A stretch of 64,000 nt of DNA, taken from Xanthomonas codiaei. Lineage in GTDB: Bacteria > Pseudomonadota > Gammaproteobacteria > Xanthomonadales > Xanthomonadaceae. The stretch spans positions 62,001-126,000 of the forward strand of contig NZ_MDEC01000009.1 of assembly GCF_002939785.1 (NCBI RefSeq), in the 5' to 3' direction. A program made the translations under genes and the position numbers. Below the pieces are notes generated by a model. The model was not told the DNA's origin. It saw nothing but the letters and a program-made list of their open reading frames with translations, and made no database searches. The first letter of the stretch is position 1; the number at the start of each line of letters is the position of its first letter. Shown piece by piece: positions 7,277 through 19,866 of the stretch.

Positions 7277-10105
7277 TTATTCAGCGACTTGGTCGTTGAA
7301 CGGATTGAGCAGCGCATCGGCGACCAGCTTCTGCTGTTCGACGATGTGGTCGGCCATGTGGCCGGCAGCAGGCGAGGGCGAGCGGGCGCGGCCGGCGTAA
7401 TGCAGGCTCTGACCGCCGGCCAGGCAGAAGTTCAGATGGTGGCGGATCTGGTACCACGCACCCTGGTTCTGCGGCTCTTCCTGGCACCACACCACGTCGG
7501 TGGCGTTGGCATAACCCTTGAGCTCGGCCGCCAGCTGCGCACGCGGGAACGGATACAGCTGCTCGATGCGGACGATGGCGACATCGTCCTGGCCGCGCTT
7601 GGTCTGGTCTTCGAGCAGGTCGTAATACACCTTGCCCGAGCACAGCACCACGCGCTTGACCTTGGCCGCGTCGGCCTTGGCATCCGGGATCAGGTGCTGG
7701 AACTGCCCATCGGCCAGTTCTTCCAGGCTCGATACCGCCAGCTTGTGGCGCAGCAGCGACTTGGGCGTCATCACCACAAGCGGCTTGCGGGTGGTCATGC
7801 GCATCTGGCGGCGGATCATGTGGAAGCACTGCGCCGGGGTGGTCGGCACGCAGACCAGCATGTTCTCCAGCGCGCACAGCTGCAGGAAGCGCTCCAGGCG
7901 TGCGGAGCTGTGCTCCGGGCCTTGCCCTTCGTAACCATGCGGCAGGAACAGCGACAGGCCTGCGATACGGCCCCACTTGGCTTCGCCGGCGGCGATGAAC
8001 TGGTCGATCACCACCTGCGCGCCGTTGGCGAAGTCGCCGAACTGCGCTTCCCAGATGCACAGCGCGTTCGGGTCGGTGGTGGAGTAGCCGTATTCGAAGC
8101 CCATCACCGCTTCTTCGCTGAGCAGCGAGTCAATGACGGTGGCGTCTTCGGGGTTCTGCACCAGCTGGCGCAGCGGCAGGTAATAGTTGTCGGTCTTCTG
8201 GTCATGCAGGATCGCGTGACGGTGGAAGAACGTGCCGCGACCGGCGTCCTGGCCAACCAGGCGCAGCTTGTGGCCTTCGGCCAGCAAGGTGGCATAGGCG
8301 AGGTTCTCGGCGAAGCCCCAATCGCCAAGCTGGTCGCCTGCCGCCATCTTGACGCGATCTTCGTAGATCTTCGCCACGCGGGCATGCAGCTCGACGCCTT
8401 CGGGAATGGTGGTGATCAGCTTGGCCAGGCGGTCCAGCTGCGCGCGCTGGACGCGCGTATCGACCGGATCGGCGGCGGTGCCGACCAGGTACTTGGACCA
8501 GTCGATGGCGAATTCGTCCGGCTTGCGCTTGGCAAGCTCGGTGGTGTATTCGCCCGAATCGAGCTTGTTGCGGTAGCCGTCCACCAGCGCCTTGGCCTCG
8601 TCGGCGCTCAGCACGCCTTCGCTTTCCAGCCTGGCGGCATACAGCTCGCGGGTGGTCTTGTGCTTGCGGATGGTCTGGTACATCACCGGCTGGGTCGCTG
8701 CCGGTTCGTCGGCCTCGTTATGGCCCCAGCGGCGGTAGCAGACCAGGTCGATGACCACGTCCTTCTTGAACTGCTGGCGGAATTCGTAGGCCAGCTTGGA
8801 CACGAACATCACCGCGTCCGGGTCATCGCCATTCACGTGGAAGACCGGCGCGCCGATCATCTTGGCGACGTCCGTGCAGTACAGCGTGGAGCGGGCATCG
8901 TCGCGGGTGCTGGTGGTGAAACCGATCTGGTTGTTGACCACGATGTGCACGGTGCCGCCGACCGCGAAACCGCGCGCCTGCGACATCTGGAACAGTTCCA
9001 TCACCACGCCCTGGCCTGCGAAGGCGGCGTCGCCATGGATTAGGATCGGCAGCACGGCCTTGCGCTCGGCATCGCCAAAGCGCTCCTGGCGCGAACGCAC
9101 GCTGCCGACCACGACCGGGTCGACGATTTCCAGATGCGAGGGGTTGAACGCCAGTGCCAGATGCACCTGCTTGTCGCCGCCGACTGCGATATCGGCCGAG
9201 AAACCCATGTGGTACTTGACGTCGCCGGTGTGCGCGCGGTCGTCATGGGCATGCTCGAACTTGCCTTCGAACTCGTCGAACAGCTTGCGCGGATTCTTGC
9301 CCAGCGTATTGACCAGCACGTTGAGGCGGCCGCGGTGGGCCATGCCGATCACGATGTCCTTGACCTGATCGTTGCCGGATTGACGGATGATCTCGTCCAT
9401 CATCGGGATCAGCGAATCGCCGCCTTCCAGCGAGAAGCGCTTCTGGCCGACGTACTTGGTGTGCAGGTAGCGCTCCAGGCCTTCGGCGGCGGTGAGCCGC
9501 TCCAGGGTGCGCTTGCGGCTGGCCGCATCGCCGGCGATCTTGCCGCCGGCATCTTCCAGGCGACGGTAGATCCACTGGCGCTGGTCGAATTCCTGGATGT
9601 GCATGAATTCGGCGCCGATGGTGCTGGCGTAGGTCGCCTTCAGGCGTGCCAGCAGGTCCTTGAGCTTCATGCGCGGCTGGCCGCCGACGCCGCCGGTGCT
9701 GAACTCGCTGTCCAGATCGGCCTGCGAGAGGCTGTGGAACGGCAGGTCCAGATCGGGCGGGTTGACCGGTGGGGTCAGGCCGAGCGGATCCAGCTGCGCG
9801 CCCAGGTGGCCGCGTGCACGGTAGGCGGTGATCAGGCGGCCGACGTTGCGCTCGCGCTCGTCGCTGGCGCCTGCGCCGGTACCGGCATGGGCGGCCTGCT
9901 TGGAGGCGGTAAGAATGTGGGCGATGGCGGCCGAATGCGGCACATCACCGGCACCGCGACCCTCGAAGCCGTCGAAATAACTCTTCCACTTCGGATCGAC
10001 ACTGTCCGGGGCGACGAGGTACTGCTCGTACAGATCCTCGATGTAGGCGGCGTTGCCGCCGGCGAGCTGCGATGACTGCGCGAAGTGCTTTAGGAGATTA
10101 TCCAC
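7277..10105 (-). CDS. sucA: 2-oxoglutarate dehydrogenase E1 component
   Basis: A 942-residue thiamine-diphosphate E1 that decarboxylates 2-oxoglutarate in the TCA cycle. It shows the E1o N-terminal region (NAAYIEDLYEQYLVAPDSVD), GMAHRGRLNVLVN, the ThDP-binding HGDAAFAGQGVV and NNQIGFTTS segments, and the transketolase-like C-terminal half (HGYEGQGPEHSSARLERFLQL). I chose a GTG start at 10105 (reads MDNLLKHFAQSSQLAGG) because it gives the usual E1o N-terminus and length. The frame stays open about 48 codons further upstream, but that part has no family character. No strong Shine-Dalgarno sequence is visible before the GTG. It is the first gene of sucA-sucB-lpd. Confidence 0.95.
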   Translation of the reverse strand: MDNLLKHFAQSSQLAGGNAAYIEDLYEQYLVAPDSVDPKWKSYFDGFEGRGAGDVPHSAAIAHILTASKQAAHAGTGAGASDERERNVGRLITAYRARGHLGAQLDPLGLTPPVNPPDLDLPFHSLSQADLDSEFSTGGVGGQPRMKLKDLLARLKATYASTIGAEFMHIQEFDQRQWIYRRLEDAGGKIAGDAASRKRTLERLTAAEGLERYLHTKYVGQKRFSLEGGDSLIPMMDEIIRQSGNDQVKDIVIGMAHRGRLNVLVNTLGKNPRKLFDEFEGKFEHAHDDRAHTGDVKYHMGFSADIAVGGDKQVHLALAFNPSHLEIVDPVVVGSVRSRQERFGDAERKAVLPILIHGDAAFAGQGVVMELFQMSQARGFAVGGTVHIVVNNQIGFTTSTRDDARSTLYCTDVAKMIGAPVFHVNGDDPDAVMFVSKLAYEFRQQFKKDVVIDLVCYRRWGHNEADEPAATQPVMYQTIRKHKTTRELYAARLESEGVLSADEAKALVDGYRNKLDSGEYTTELAKRKPDEFAIDWSKYLVGTAADPVDTRVQRAQLDRLAKLITTIPEGVELHARVAKIYEDRVKMAAGDQLGDWGFAENLAYATLLAEGHKLRLVGQDAGRGTFFHRHAILHDQKTDNYYLPLRQLVQNPEDATVIDSLLSEEAVMGFEYGYSTTDPNALCIWEAQFGDFANGAQVVIDQFIAAGEAKWGRIAGLSLFLPHGYEGQGPEHSSARLERFLQLCALENMLVCVPTTPAQCFHMIRRQMRMTTRKPLVVMTPKSLLRHKLAVSSLEELADGQFQHLIPDAKADAAKVKRVVLCSGKVYYDLLEDQTKRGQDDVAIVRIEQLYPFPRAQLAAELKGYANATDVVWCQEEPQNQGAWYQIRHHLNFCLAGGQSLHYAGRARSPSPAAGHMADHIVEQQKLVADALLNPFNDQVAE

Positions 10106-10186
10106 GATGGTAAGTCGGGTCTGCTGTGGGGATGATTGTGCGGAAGCGGCAGGGCAAGATGCCTTGCCGGTCGGTCTCAAATCTCG

Positions 10187-10218
10187 AAAAATTATACCCC
10201 CTTGCGCTTGTGAGGGGG
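10187..10218 (-). terminator. Possible terminator after the GNAT gene, overlapping a TATAAT box before sucA
   Basis: On the minus strand a CCCCCT/AGGGGG stem with a 10-base loop is followed by TATAATTTTT. It lies between the stop of the GNAT/PLD gene and sucA. It could end that operon, or the TATAAT (10191-10196) could be a -10 element for sucA. No good -35 sits 17 bp upstream, so neither reading is firm. Confidence 0.4.
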
Positions 10219-10285
10219 CGTCTGCAAGCTGACCGGCGGGGTAGACCAATCGCTTGCGCGCCTATTTGCGAATGGCATTGCGCCA

Positions 10286-11218
10286 TCAGATGCCGAGTGC
10301 GCGCGGTTCGTTCCAAAGTGCGCTGCGCTCCCATATCTGCGCGAATTCGCGCTCCAGCTGGCGGCTGCGGGCCGCGCCGGACAGCCAGGTTTCGCCGTCG
10401 TCGTAGCGATGACCCGTTGGACGAAAGTAGTAGGCGTCGTCGCCGACCACGTAGGCCGATGCATAGCTGGTATCGACCGGATCGCTGACCGCCCGGAACC
10501 GGAACACGCTGGGCAGGCGTTGCGCCAGGCGTAGCATCGCGCTGCTGCTGGCAGTGGCACTGGCGGTGTCCTGCACCAGCACCTGCACCCGCTTGTCGTG
10601 ACGGGCGGTGGCGAAGCGGCGCAGTGCGTCCAGCACCGCGGCGTTGTCGAACAGCGGCGGGTCCAGGGCACGGGTATAGATCAGTACCTGCCGGCGCGCG
10701 CTGCACAGCAGGCCGGTGGTGGCGGCCAGGGCCGCGCCGAGGGTATCCACCGCCATGGGGCCGTCGAGCCGGCGATGGAGCGGCGTGCCGGGTGGATCGC
10801 CGGCATCGGTGCTGCTCTCGGGTGGCAGGTCCGCAGGGCCGTCGGGAAGAAAGCCCTGGCGTGCGAAGACCGCCTCGGCGCTTGCGCTCACACGGGCCTG
10901 CAGGCTGGGCCAGCCACGCTGGACGGCGCTGGCCACTGCGGCGGCAAGCAGCTGGTCCGACAGGCCGCAGCGGCGCCAGTCCGGCACCAGGCCGAGCCGG
11001 TCGATGCGCCGGTCTGGGGTCAGCCGGACCGAGGCGACCAGTTGGCCCTCCCCGGTGCGCGCGGCCAGGTGCAGGCTGAGCGGGTCCAGCGCGTCCCACT
11101 CGGCCTCGGCCGCACCGCCCGGGGCCGTGCCGCCGCAGGCCAGGCGCAGCGTACGCAGGGCGGCAGCGTCGGTGGCCGGGTCCAGCGAAACGATCTGTGG
11201 CCTGCCGTGTGGGCTCAT
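10286..11218 (-). CDS. GNAT acetyltransferase-like protein with C-terminal phospholipase-D-like domain
   Basis: Encodes 310 residues. About residues 1-140 look like a GNAT fold: a VASVRLTPDRRIDRLGLVPDWRR segment (split here as VASVRLTPDRRID and RLGLVPDWRR) followed by the acetyl-CoA pocket helix SDQLLAAAVASAVQRGW. Residues about 160-310 match the PLD-like domain often attached to such GNATs (RRQVLIYTRALDPPLFDN, then YASAYVVGDDAYYFRPTGHRYDDGETWL). HKD catalytic motifs are not evident, so this half may not be an active phospholipase. It overlaps the upstream roxA-like gene by 4 bp (ATGA) and is surely co-translated with it. The acceptor substrate is unknown. A link to ribosome or tRNA modification is only inferred from the neighbour. 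Confidence 0.8.
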   Translation of the reverse strand: MSPHGRPQIVSLDPATDAAALRTLRLACGGTAPGGAAEAEWDALDPLSLHLAARTGEGQLVASVRLTPDRRIDRLGLVPDWRRCGLSDQLLAAAVASAVQRGWPSLQARVSASAEAVFARQGFLPDGPADLPPESSTDAGDPPGTPLHRRLDGPMAVDTLGAALAATTGLLCSARRQVLIYTRALDPPLFDNAAVLDALRRFATARHDKRVQVLVQDTASATASSSAMLRLAQRLPSVFRFRAVSDPVDTSYASAYVVGDDAYYFRPTGHRYDDGETWLSGAARSRQLEREFAQIWERSALWNEPRALGI

Positions 11219-12711
11219 GGGCGCGGAGAACTGCCTGGGTCTTGGTCGTCGTCCGAGGCGTCTTCGTCGTCGTCCCCGTTCTCGTCCTCGCCGAGCTCCT
11301 CCTCGTCGAGTTCCGCTTCGGCGGCATCGACGCGCTGCTCCGGGGTATCCGCGTCGTCGGCCACCTCCTCGACATCCGCAGCGTCGTCGATGGCATCGTC
11401 GGCGTCCACGGTAGCGGCATCGTCATGCGCGTCGCCGTGATCGGCCGACACGCTCAGCGCAGCTGCCTGTGCGTCGTCGATGTCCTCGATGTCCTCGTGC
11501 GTGTCGTCGTGGGCGCGCTGGTAATGTCCCTGGGCCAGCAGTTCGAGCACGACCTCGCGGCCACGCGCGGACAACTGCCCGTAGAGCGTGCCATCGATCT
11601 GTTCGGCTGCCGCCAGGCGAGCGGCGTCCTTGGCAGAGAGCGCAAATTCCAGCCCGCTGCAGAACAGGGTGGCGCCGCGCTTGGCACGCCGCCAGGCCAG
11701 CCGCGACCACGGGTGGCGATACAGCACCACGCCTTCGTCCAGTGCCTGTTCCACTGCCTCGCGCGGGATCGGCTCCGGTGCCGGCACCACGTCGCCGGAG
11801 GCGCGGTAGGTGGTCATGAAGCGGCCGAACCAGTCGCCCAGACGATCCGGGTCGTTCATGCGCAGCGCATTGAGCGCGGCGACCACGCGGTTCATCGCGG
11901 TGACGTCGATCTCGTACGGGTCGGCCGGCACCTTCAGGTCTTCGTCGTGGTAGCGCACCGCCTCGTCGGCATCGGCGATCAGGGTATCCAGGTAGTCGCC
12001 GATCAGCTCGGCCGAGGAGGGCGCGCGGGTGCCGATGGAGAAGGTCAGGCACGGATCCTGCGCCACGCCGTGATGCGGCACCAGCGGCGGCAGGTACAGC
12101 ATGTCGCCCGGGCCCAGCACCCAGTCGTGGGTGGGCTTGAACTCGCGCAGCAGCTTGAGGTCGACATCGTCGCGGAATGCCTGCGGCGTGGGCTTGCGGC
12201 CCTGCGAGGCGCGTGCGTCGATCTGCCAGCGGCGGTGGCCCTGGCCCTGCAGCAGGAACACATCGTAATGGTCGACATGCGCGCCGACCGAACCGCCGGT
12301 GGCGGCGAAGCTGATCATGATGTCGTCGATGCGCCAGCGCGGCAGGAAGCGGAACTGCTCCAGCAGGCCGCGCACATCGGCGTCCCATTTATCCACGTCC
12401 TGCACCAGCAAGGTCCAGTCGTGGTCGGGCAGGCCGGGGAAGTCGGTTTCCTGGAACGGGCCGGTGCGCACGCTCCAGTCGTCGGTGGCGCGGTCGTGGC
12501 TGATCAGCCGCGCCAGCACGCCATCCTCGCAGGCCAGCCCGGCCAGGTCTTCCGGCTGCAGCGGCGAGACGAAGTCCGCGAAGGCATTGCGGATCAGCAG
12601 CGGGTGCTTGTGCCAGTAGGTGCGCAGGAAGCGCTCCACCGGCATGCCCAGCGGCTGGCCCGGGCGGGCCTGGACTTCGATGACGGGAGGGTTTGCCTTG
12701 CGTGCAGCCAT
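11215..12711 (-). CDS. roxA: JmjC/cupin 2-oxoglutarate-dependent ribosomal oxygenase (RoxA/YcfD-like) with long acidic tail
   Basis: Encodes 498 residues. The JmjC core carries the iron-binding HxD in GAHVDHYDVFLLQGQG and the distal His in LPPLVPHHGVAQDPC. After it comes the winged-helix/dimerisation region seen in YcfD, with the GRFMTTYR and LYRHPWSRLAW segments. E. coli YcfD hydroxylates an arginine of ribosomal protein uL16. The homologue is about 370-410 residues long, and here about 95 extra residues at the C-terminus are almost all Asp, Glu and Ala. AAGGAAC precedes the chosen ATG at a good distance. It is first in a two-gene unit with the GNAT/PLD protein. Confidence 0.88.
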   Translation of the reverse strand: MAARKANPPVIEVQARPGQPLGMPVERFLRTYWHKHPLLIRNAFADFVSPLQPEDLAGLACEDGVLARLISHDRATDDWSVRTGPFQETDFPGLPDHDWTLLVQDVDKWDADVRGLLEQFRFLPRWRIDDIMISFAATGGSVGAHVDHYDVFLLQGQGHRRWQIDARASQGRKPTPQAFRDDVDLKLLREFKPTHDWVLGPGDMLYLPPLVPHHGVAQDPCLTFSIGTRAPSSAELIGDYLDTLIADADEAVRYHDEDLKVPADPYEIDVTAMNRVVAALNALRMNDPDRLGDWFGRFMTTYRASGDVVPAPEPIPREAVEQALDEGVVLYRHPWSRLAWRRAKRGATLFCSGLEFALSAKDAARLAAAEQIDGTLYGQLSARGREVVLELLAQGHYQRAHDDTHEDIEDIDDAQAAALSVSADHGDAHDDAATVDADDAIDDAADVEEVADDADTPEQRVDAAEAELDEEELGEDENGDDDEDASDDDQDPGSSPRP

Positions 12712-13109
12712 GGGGGTTCCTTGCAGGGGATCGATGAAGTGCCAGCGGCGCAGGCCGGGCCGGCGCGTACCGGGGCTATTGTCCGATGCCTGCGCCGGAT
12801 CTGCACCTGCAGGCGGGGACGCGAACAGGCAAGGCTTCAGGGAGGCGGTGGCCGGCGATCGACGATCCCGATGCCGGCCGGCTGGGGCGAGACGGGCACT
12901 GCCGTGCGCACGCCGATACGGCCTGGCCCTGCAGGTGGAGACGATCGGCGAGGCCGCGGTGACGGTTTGGCCACCGATGAGGCGCCCGGAGCCGGATCCG
13001 GGACTGATCTTGGCGGTAGGGTGCCCGATGGCACATGAGTCCGCCGCGGACTGAGCCACACACTGCATTGCCGCAGCCGCTTCGCTGCGTTTCGACAAGG
13101 ATGGATGTG
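12712..13109. other. Intergenic region between divergent roxA-like and PDZ genes
   Basis: About 400 bp without a convincing gene. It must hold the promoters of the two divergent flanking genes, but I see no clear -10/-35 pair or operator. Open frames here are extensions of the roxA frame or its shadows. Confidence 0.5.
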
Positions 13110-13478
13110 ATGCGTCATTGGAGACTGGGTGCGCTGGTGCTGATTGCCACCTTGGGGATGAGCGGCCTCGCGCAGGCCGCCGAAGAGAAGGGCTGGTTCG
13201 GCTTGAGTTTTGCGGTGGAAAGCGAGGGGTTTTCGTTCAATCCCACGCTGACCTCGGTGACCATCGACTCGGTCAAGCCGGCATCGCCTGCCGCGGCGGC
13301 CGGCCTGCAGGTGGGCGATGCGATCGTGGCGGCGCAGGGCATCCCGGTGGCGGGCAGCAAGGCCGATGTGCTCAAGACCGCGGTCGATCGCAAGGTCGGG
13401 GAATCATTGCGCTTCATGATCGTGCGGGGGACCGCCAAGCCTCGCGAGGTGACGCTGGTGGCGGCGCGTCGCCCCTGA
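13110..13478 (+). CDS. Small exported PDZ-domain protein
   Basis: Encodes 122 residues with a Sec signal peptide (MRHWRLGALVLIATLGMSG, cleavage near AQAAEE) and a single PDZ domain. The PDZ shows VTIDSVKPASPAAAAGLQVGD, the ligand-loop-to-helix part of the fold, and ends with REVTLVAARRP. There is no protease domain, so it is an adaptor-like periplasmic protein rather than a DegP/DegS enzyme. An in-frame ATG at 13101 lies directly on the AAGG ribosome binding site. I therefore use the ATG at 13110, which stands nine bases from it. The partner is unknown. Confidence 0.8.
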   Translation: MRHWRLGALVLIATLGMSGLAQAAEEKGWFGLSFAVESEGFSFNPTLTSVTIDSVKPASPAAAAGLQVGDAIVAAQGIPVAGSKADVLKTAVDRKVGESLRFMIVRGTAKPREVTLVAARRP

Positions 13479-13791
13479 GTGGTGGCAATGCCGGGGGCGC
13501 TGTTGTCCGGTGAGCGAGACTCCTCGTTGCAACGTGGCCCTTGCCGAAGTGGCGATAGCGGCGTAAGCCATGGCCACGGCAACAGCTCTTGATTCCACGG
13601 GTGTCTGCCGCCAGAGCGCAGCGTCGGTAGCGGCGCTGCGCCCCAGTGCAGCCGGCAATTGCTGTGCAGTCGCCAGGCGGGCGCGGCCAGTGTGCGGATT
13701 GGCATCGGCCACGCATACGTTCCGATTCCGAGCGCGCCGTCCATCTGCGCGACGACTGCTCGCCACGTTCTGTGAGCGGCTTGGAGGTGAA
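13479..13791. other. Intergenic region between convergent PDZ and DUF3060-like genes
   Basis: About 310 bp between convergent genes. Several open frames cross it, but none has a ribosome binding site or recognisable protein character. I see no strong terminator hairpin with a T-run. Confidence 0.5.
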
Positions 13792-14292
13792 TCACATCAC
13801 CTTGTTGCCACTGCCGCTGTCGTCCAGCGTCGGTTTGCTGGATGGGTTGACGGTGTTGTCGTTGCCGGAAAACCGGACGTGCTTCACTTCGCGCGCCAAC
13901 ACCAGGTTCTTGTTGCCCTGGATGTCCACGTTATCCACATTGGTTAGATTCAATGTGTTGTCGTGACCGGTCACGCTGAGCTGGCCGAGCTGCCTGTTGA
14001 GCACGGTGAAGTTGCTGCCTTCCACGCGGATGCTGCGGGCATTGTCCAGATTCATCGCGCCGCGCGAGGCGGTGATGGTCACCGCGCCGCAGTCGCCATG
14101 CAGGATCCACTCACTGTCGTTGCGGGTCAGGCGGACATCCTTGCCACTGCAGTCCGCGCCGCTGGCCGGGTCGGTGAGGGCGGAGGACATGGGCGATACC
14201 GCGTGTGCGGCCGGGCCATCGGCACCGCAGCCGCTCAATGCGGCGATGCTGGACAGGGCTAACAGCGGCGCGATATTCCGAACTGCACGCAT
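13792..14292 (-). CDS. DUF3060-like lipoprotein
   Basis: Encodes 166 residues. The N-terminus is a lipoprotein signal with lipobox AALSGC, so the mature protein should be lipid-anchored. The mature part contains short repeating beta-strand units typical of the DUF3060 family (VTITASRGAMNLDNARSI, then VTGHDNTLNLTNVDNVDIQ, then VRFSGNDNTVNPSSKP). These suggest a small right-handed beta-solenoid. Family function is unknown. It stands alone, convergent with the PDZ gene and co-directional with purB further left. Confidence 0.75.
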   Translation of the reverse strand: MRAVRNIAPLLALSSIAALSGCGADGPAAHAVSPMSSALTDPASGADCSGKDVRLTRNDSEWILHGDCGAVTITASRGAMNLDNARSIRVEGSNFTVLNRQLGQLSVTGHDNTLNLTNVDNVDIQGNKNLVLAREVKHVRFSGNDNTVNPSSKPTLDDSGSGNKVM

Positions 14293-14631
14293 GGGTGGTC
14301 CCTCACTTGGATGAGGCCGGCACCATAGCAGCCAGGCCGGAAGGCGTCGTTGACGCCGGCTCGACGCCTGGGCATTGCCGGCCAATCCGGCCACGCTTCC
14401 CGTTCGGGACGGCGGCAGACGCGAAGATCCACTGTGCATCAGCAACGACCGCGCCCGCCCGGCACGGCCATTGTCTGCATTTCATCGGCTTGGAGCGACG
14501 CCAAATCATGGCCGGCAGTGGCCAGGTGGGATGGGTGGCGTGATCGGAACCCGAGCGTTACCTGCGCCTCATGTCGATCCCGGGCGCCACTCGCGCCCGT
14601 GCGGTGTTGCGCAGTCGTTTCGTTGCCCCGT
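14293..14631. other. Intergenic region upstream of the DUF3060-like gene
   Basis: About 340 bp. A 7-bp GC-rich hairpin (CGGGCGC at 14581-14587, GCGCCCG at 14593-14599) lies about 30 bases past the purB stop, but no T-run follows. The rest presumably includes the promoter of the lipoprotein gene. Confidence 0.4.
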
Positions 14632-17357
<2,726 letters not shown>

Positions 17358-17768
17358 GTCCGCCTCCGCAACGATCGACTGCGGCGCCCGAGCGCATCAA
17401 CGTGGGCAGCGGCGTAACGGTGGTGTGTGCAATGAAGCACGACACGCGCGGTGCGTTTCTACAGTCAGGCTCGTCGCCCATGGCGGCGTGGTTCCTCGGA
17501 TGGAATGAGCCGGCAGTCTAAAGCGTGTCATGTAGGTGGAGGTGAGCGCGACACGGCCGGCGGCGTGTCTTGCAAGGGGGGCGGCGCTGCCCTGGGTAGC
17601 CGCCGGGGCGCGAGATGCGCTGTGTCCTGGCATCGCAATGCGCCGGACCTCGCAATGCCACGACACAGTGCAACGTGCGTAGCGAGTATCGTAGACGACC
17701 TCGCCAGCGTGGGTGCGCCCGCGGCCAGCCATTGCGTCACCACAAATCACCAATTGCGGAGAGTGCAG
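17358..17768. other. Intergenic region between divergent CorC-like gene and fumC
   Basis: About 410 bp serving two divergent genes. No repeat element, RNA gene or convincing operator is visible. Open frames in it are upstream extensions of fumC or antisense shadows. Confidence 0.5.
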
Positions 17769-19175
<1,407 letters not shown>

Positions 19176-19193
19176 TCACCGCAGTGTGCGCGC

Positions 19194-19261
19194 GTAGGAG
19201 CGCCCCCGGGCGCGACAGGGCGTTGTCGATAAAGCCCCGTCGCGCCCGGATGCGCTCCTAC
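19194..19261. repeat. 68-bp palindromic repeat, copy A
   Basis: Begins GTAGGAGCG and ends GCGCTCCTAC, with an inner GGGCGCGAC paired with GTCGCGCCC and a central CGATAAAGC. Same length and plan as copies at 35123 and 42327. It lies between the convergent fumC and a lipoprotein gene, where it may act as a shared transcript end. Confidence 0.85.
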
Positions 19262-19282
19262 ACGGCTTGCGCGATCCAGGGC

Positions 19283-19705
19283 TCAATGCCGCTCAGCCTG
19301 CACGTTGCCGAAGCTTTCGCGGTAAGGCTGCAGTGACGGGATATCCTTGAGCAACTCTTCGCTCAGTTGCTGGATTTCCGGCGTCGCGGTCAGCTTGATG
19401 GACTTGTAATCCGGGTCTGGGCCGGCGTCGTTGACCGCCTGCTGGCGCAGCATCTGCAGGTGACCGAACAGCAGCTGCAGCTTGGCGCGGGTGGCTTCCT
19501 GCTGCGGCAGCGCGATATCGTCGATCTTGAGCGTGCCGTCCGGAGTGATCTCCGCGTTGGCGGCTGGCGGGCGACGGATCATCACCGACTGCGTGGTGAT
19601 GGCAACGCGCGGCTTGCCACGTTCGGCACGCCGGGACGACTGATCGCCGCAGGCGGCGAGTGTGCATAGCAATAGCGCCATGCAGAGCATCACGAACTTG
19701 TTCAT
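19283..19705 (-). CDS. Lipoprotein of unknown function (last gene of the YtrA-type operon)
   Basis: Encodes 140 residues with a lipoprotein signal (MNKFVMLCMALLLCTLAAC, Cys at the lipobox). The mature part contains AEITPDGTLKIDDIALPQQE, which resembles the SADGALSIDGKPVTLND segment of the gene next upstream. The two look like distant paralogues of a YggN/DUF2884-like group. There are no catalytic motifs. It is co-directional with the lipoprotein gene 161 bp upstream and probably the end of the same operon, though a separate promoter cannot be excluded. Confidence 0.72.
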   Translation of the reverse strand: MNKFVMLCMALLLCTLAACGDQSSRRAERGKPRVAITTQSVMIRRPPAANAEITPDGTLKIDDIALPQQEATRAKLQLLFGHLQMLRQQAVNDAGPDPDYKSIKLTATPEIQQLSEELLKDIPSLQPYRESFGNVQAERH

Positions 19706-19866
19706 CGGATCGCTGGGTCGAGGGGAGCGCATTAGTGTAATCCCGCCACAGTCTGCGAGTGCCCGCGCGTCTGGCGGCCGGGGCGGACAAAACGTCGCAG
19801 GCCTGCGTCCATTGGCGGTGCAGTACGCCCCTCGGTGCCGCGTCGGCCAACAGGCTCACGCCGCCC

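Noticed and set aside
6116-9043. A 975-codon open frame on the plus strand across sucB and sucA
   Set aside because: Antisense shadow of sucA/sucB. It has no ribosome binding site or recognisable domain.
13115-13795. A 226-codon minus-strand frame between the PDZ and DUF3060-like genes
   Set aside because: Half of it is antisense to the PDZ gene, and the rest has no start signal or protein-like pattern.
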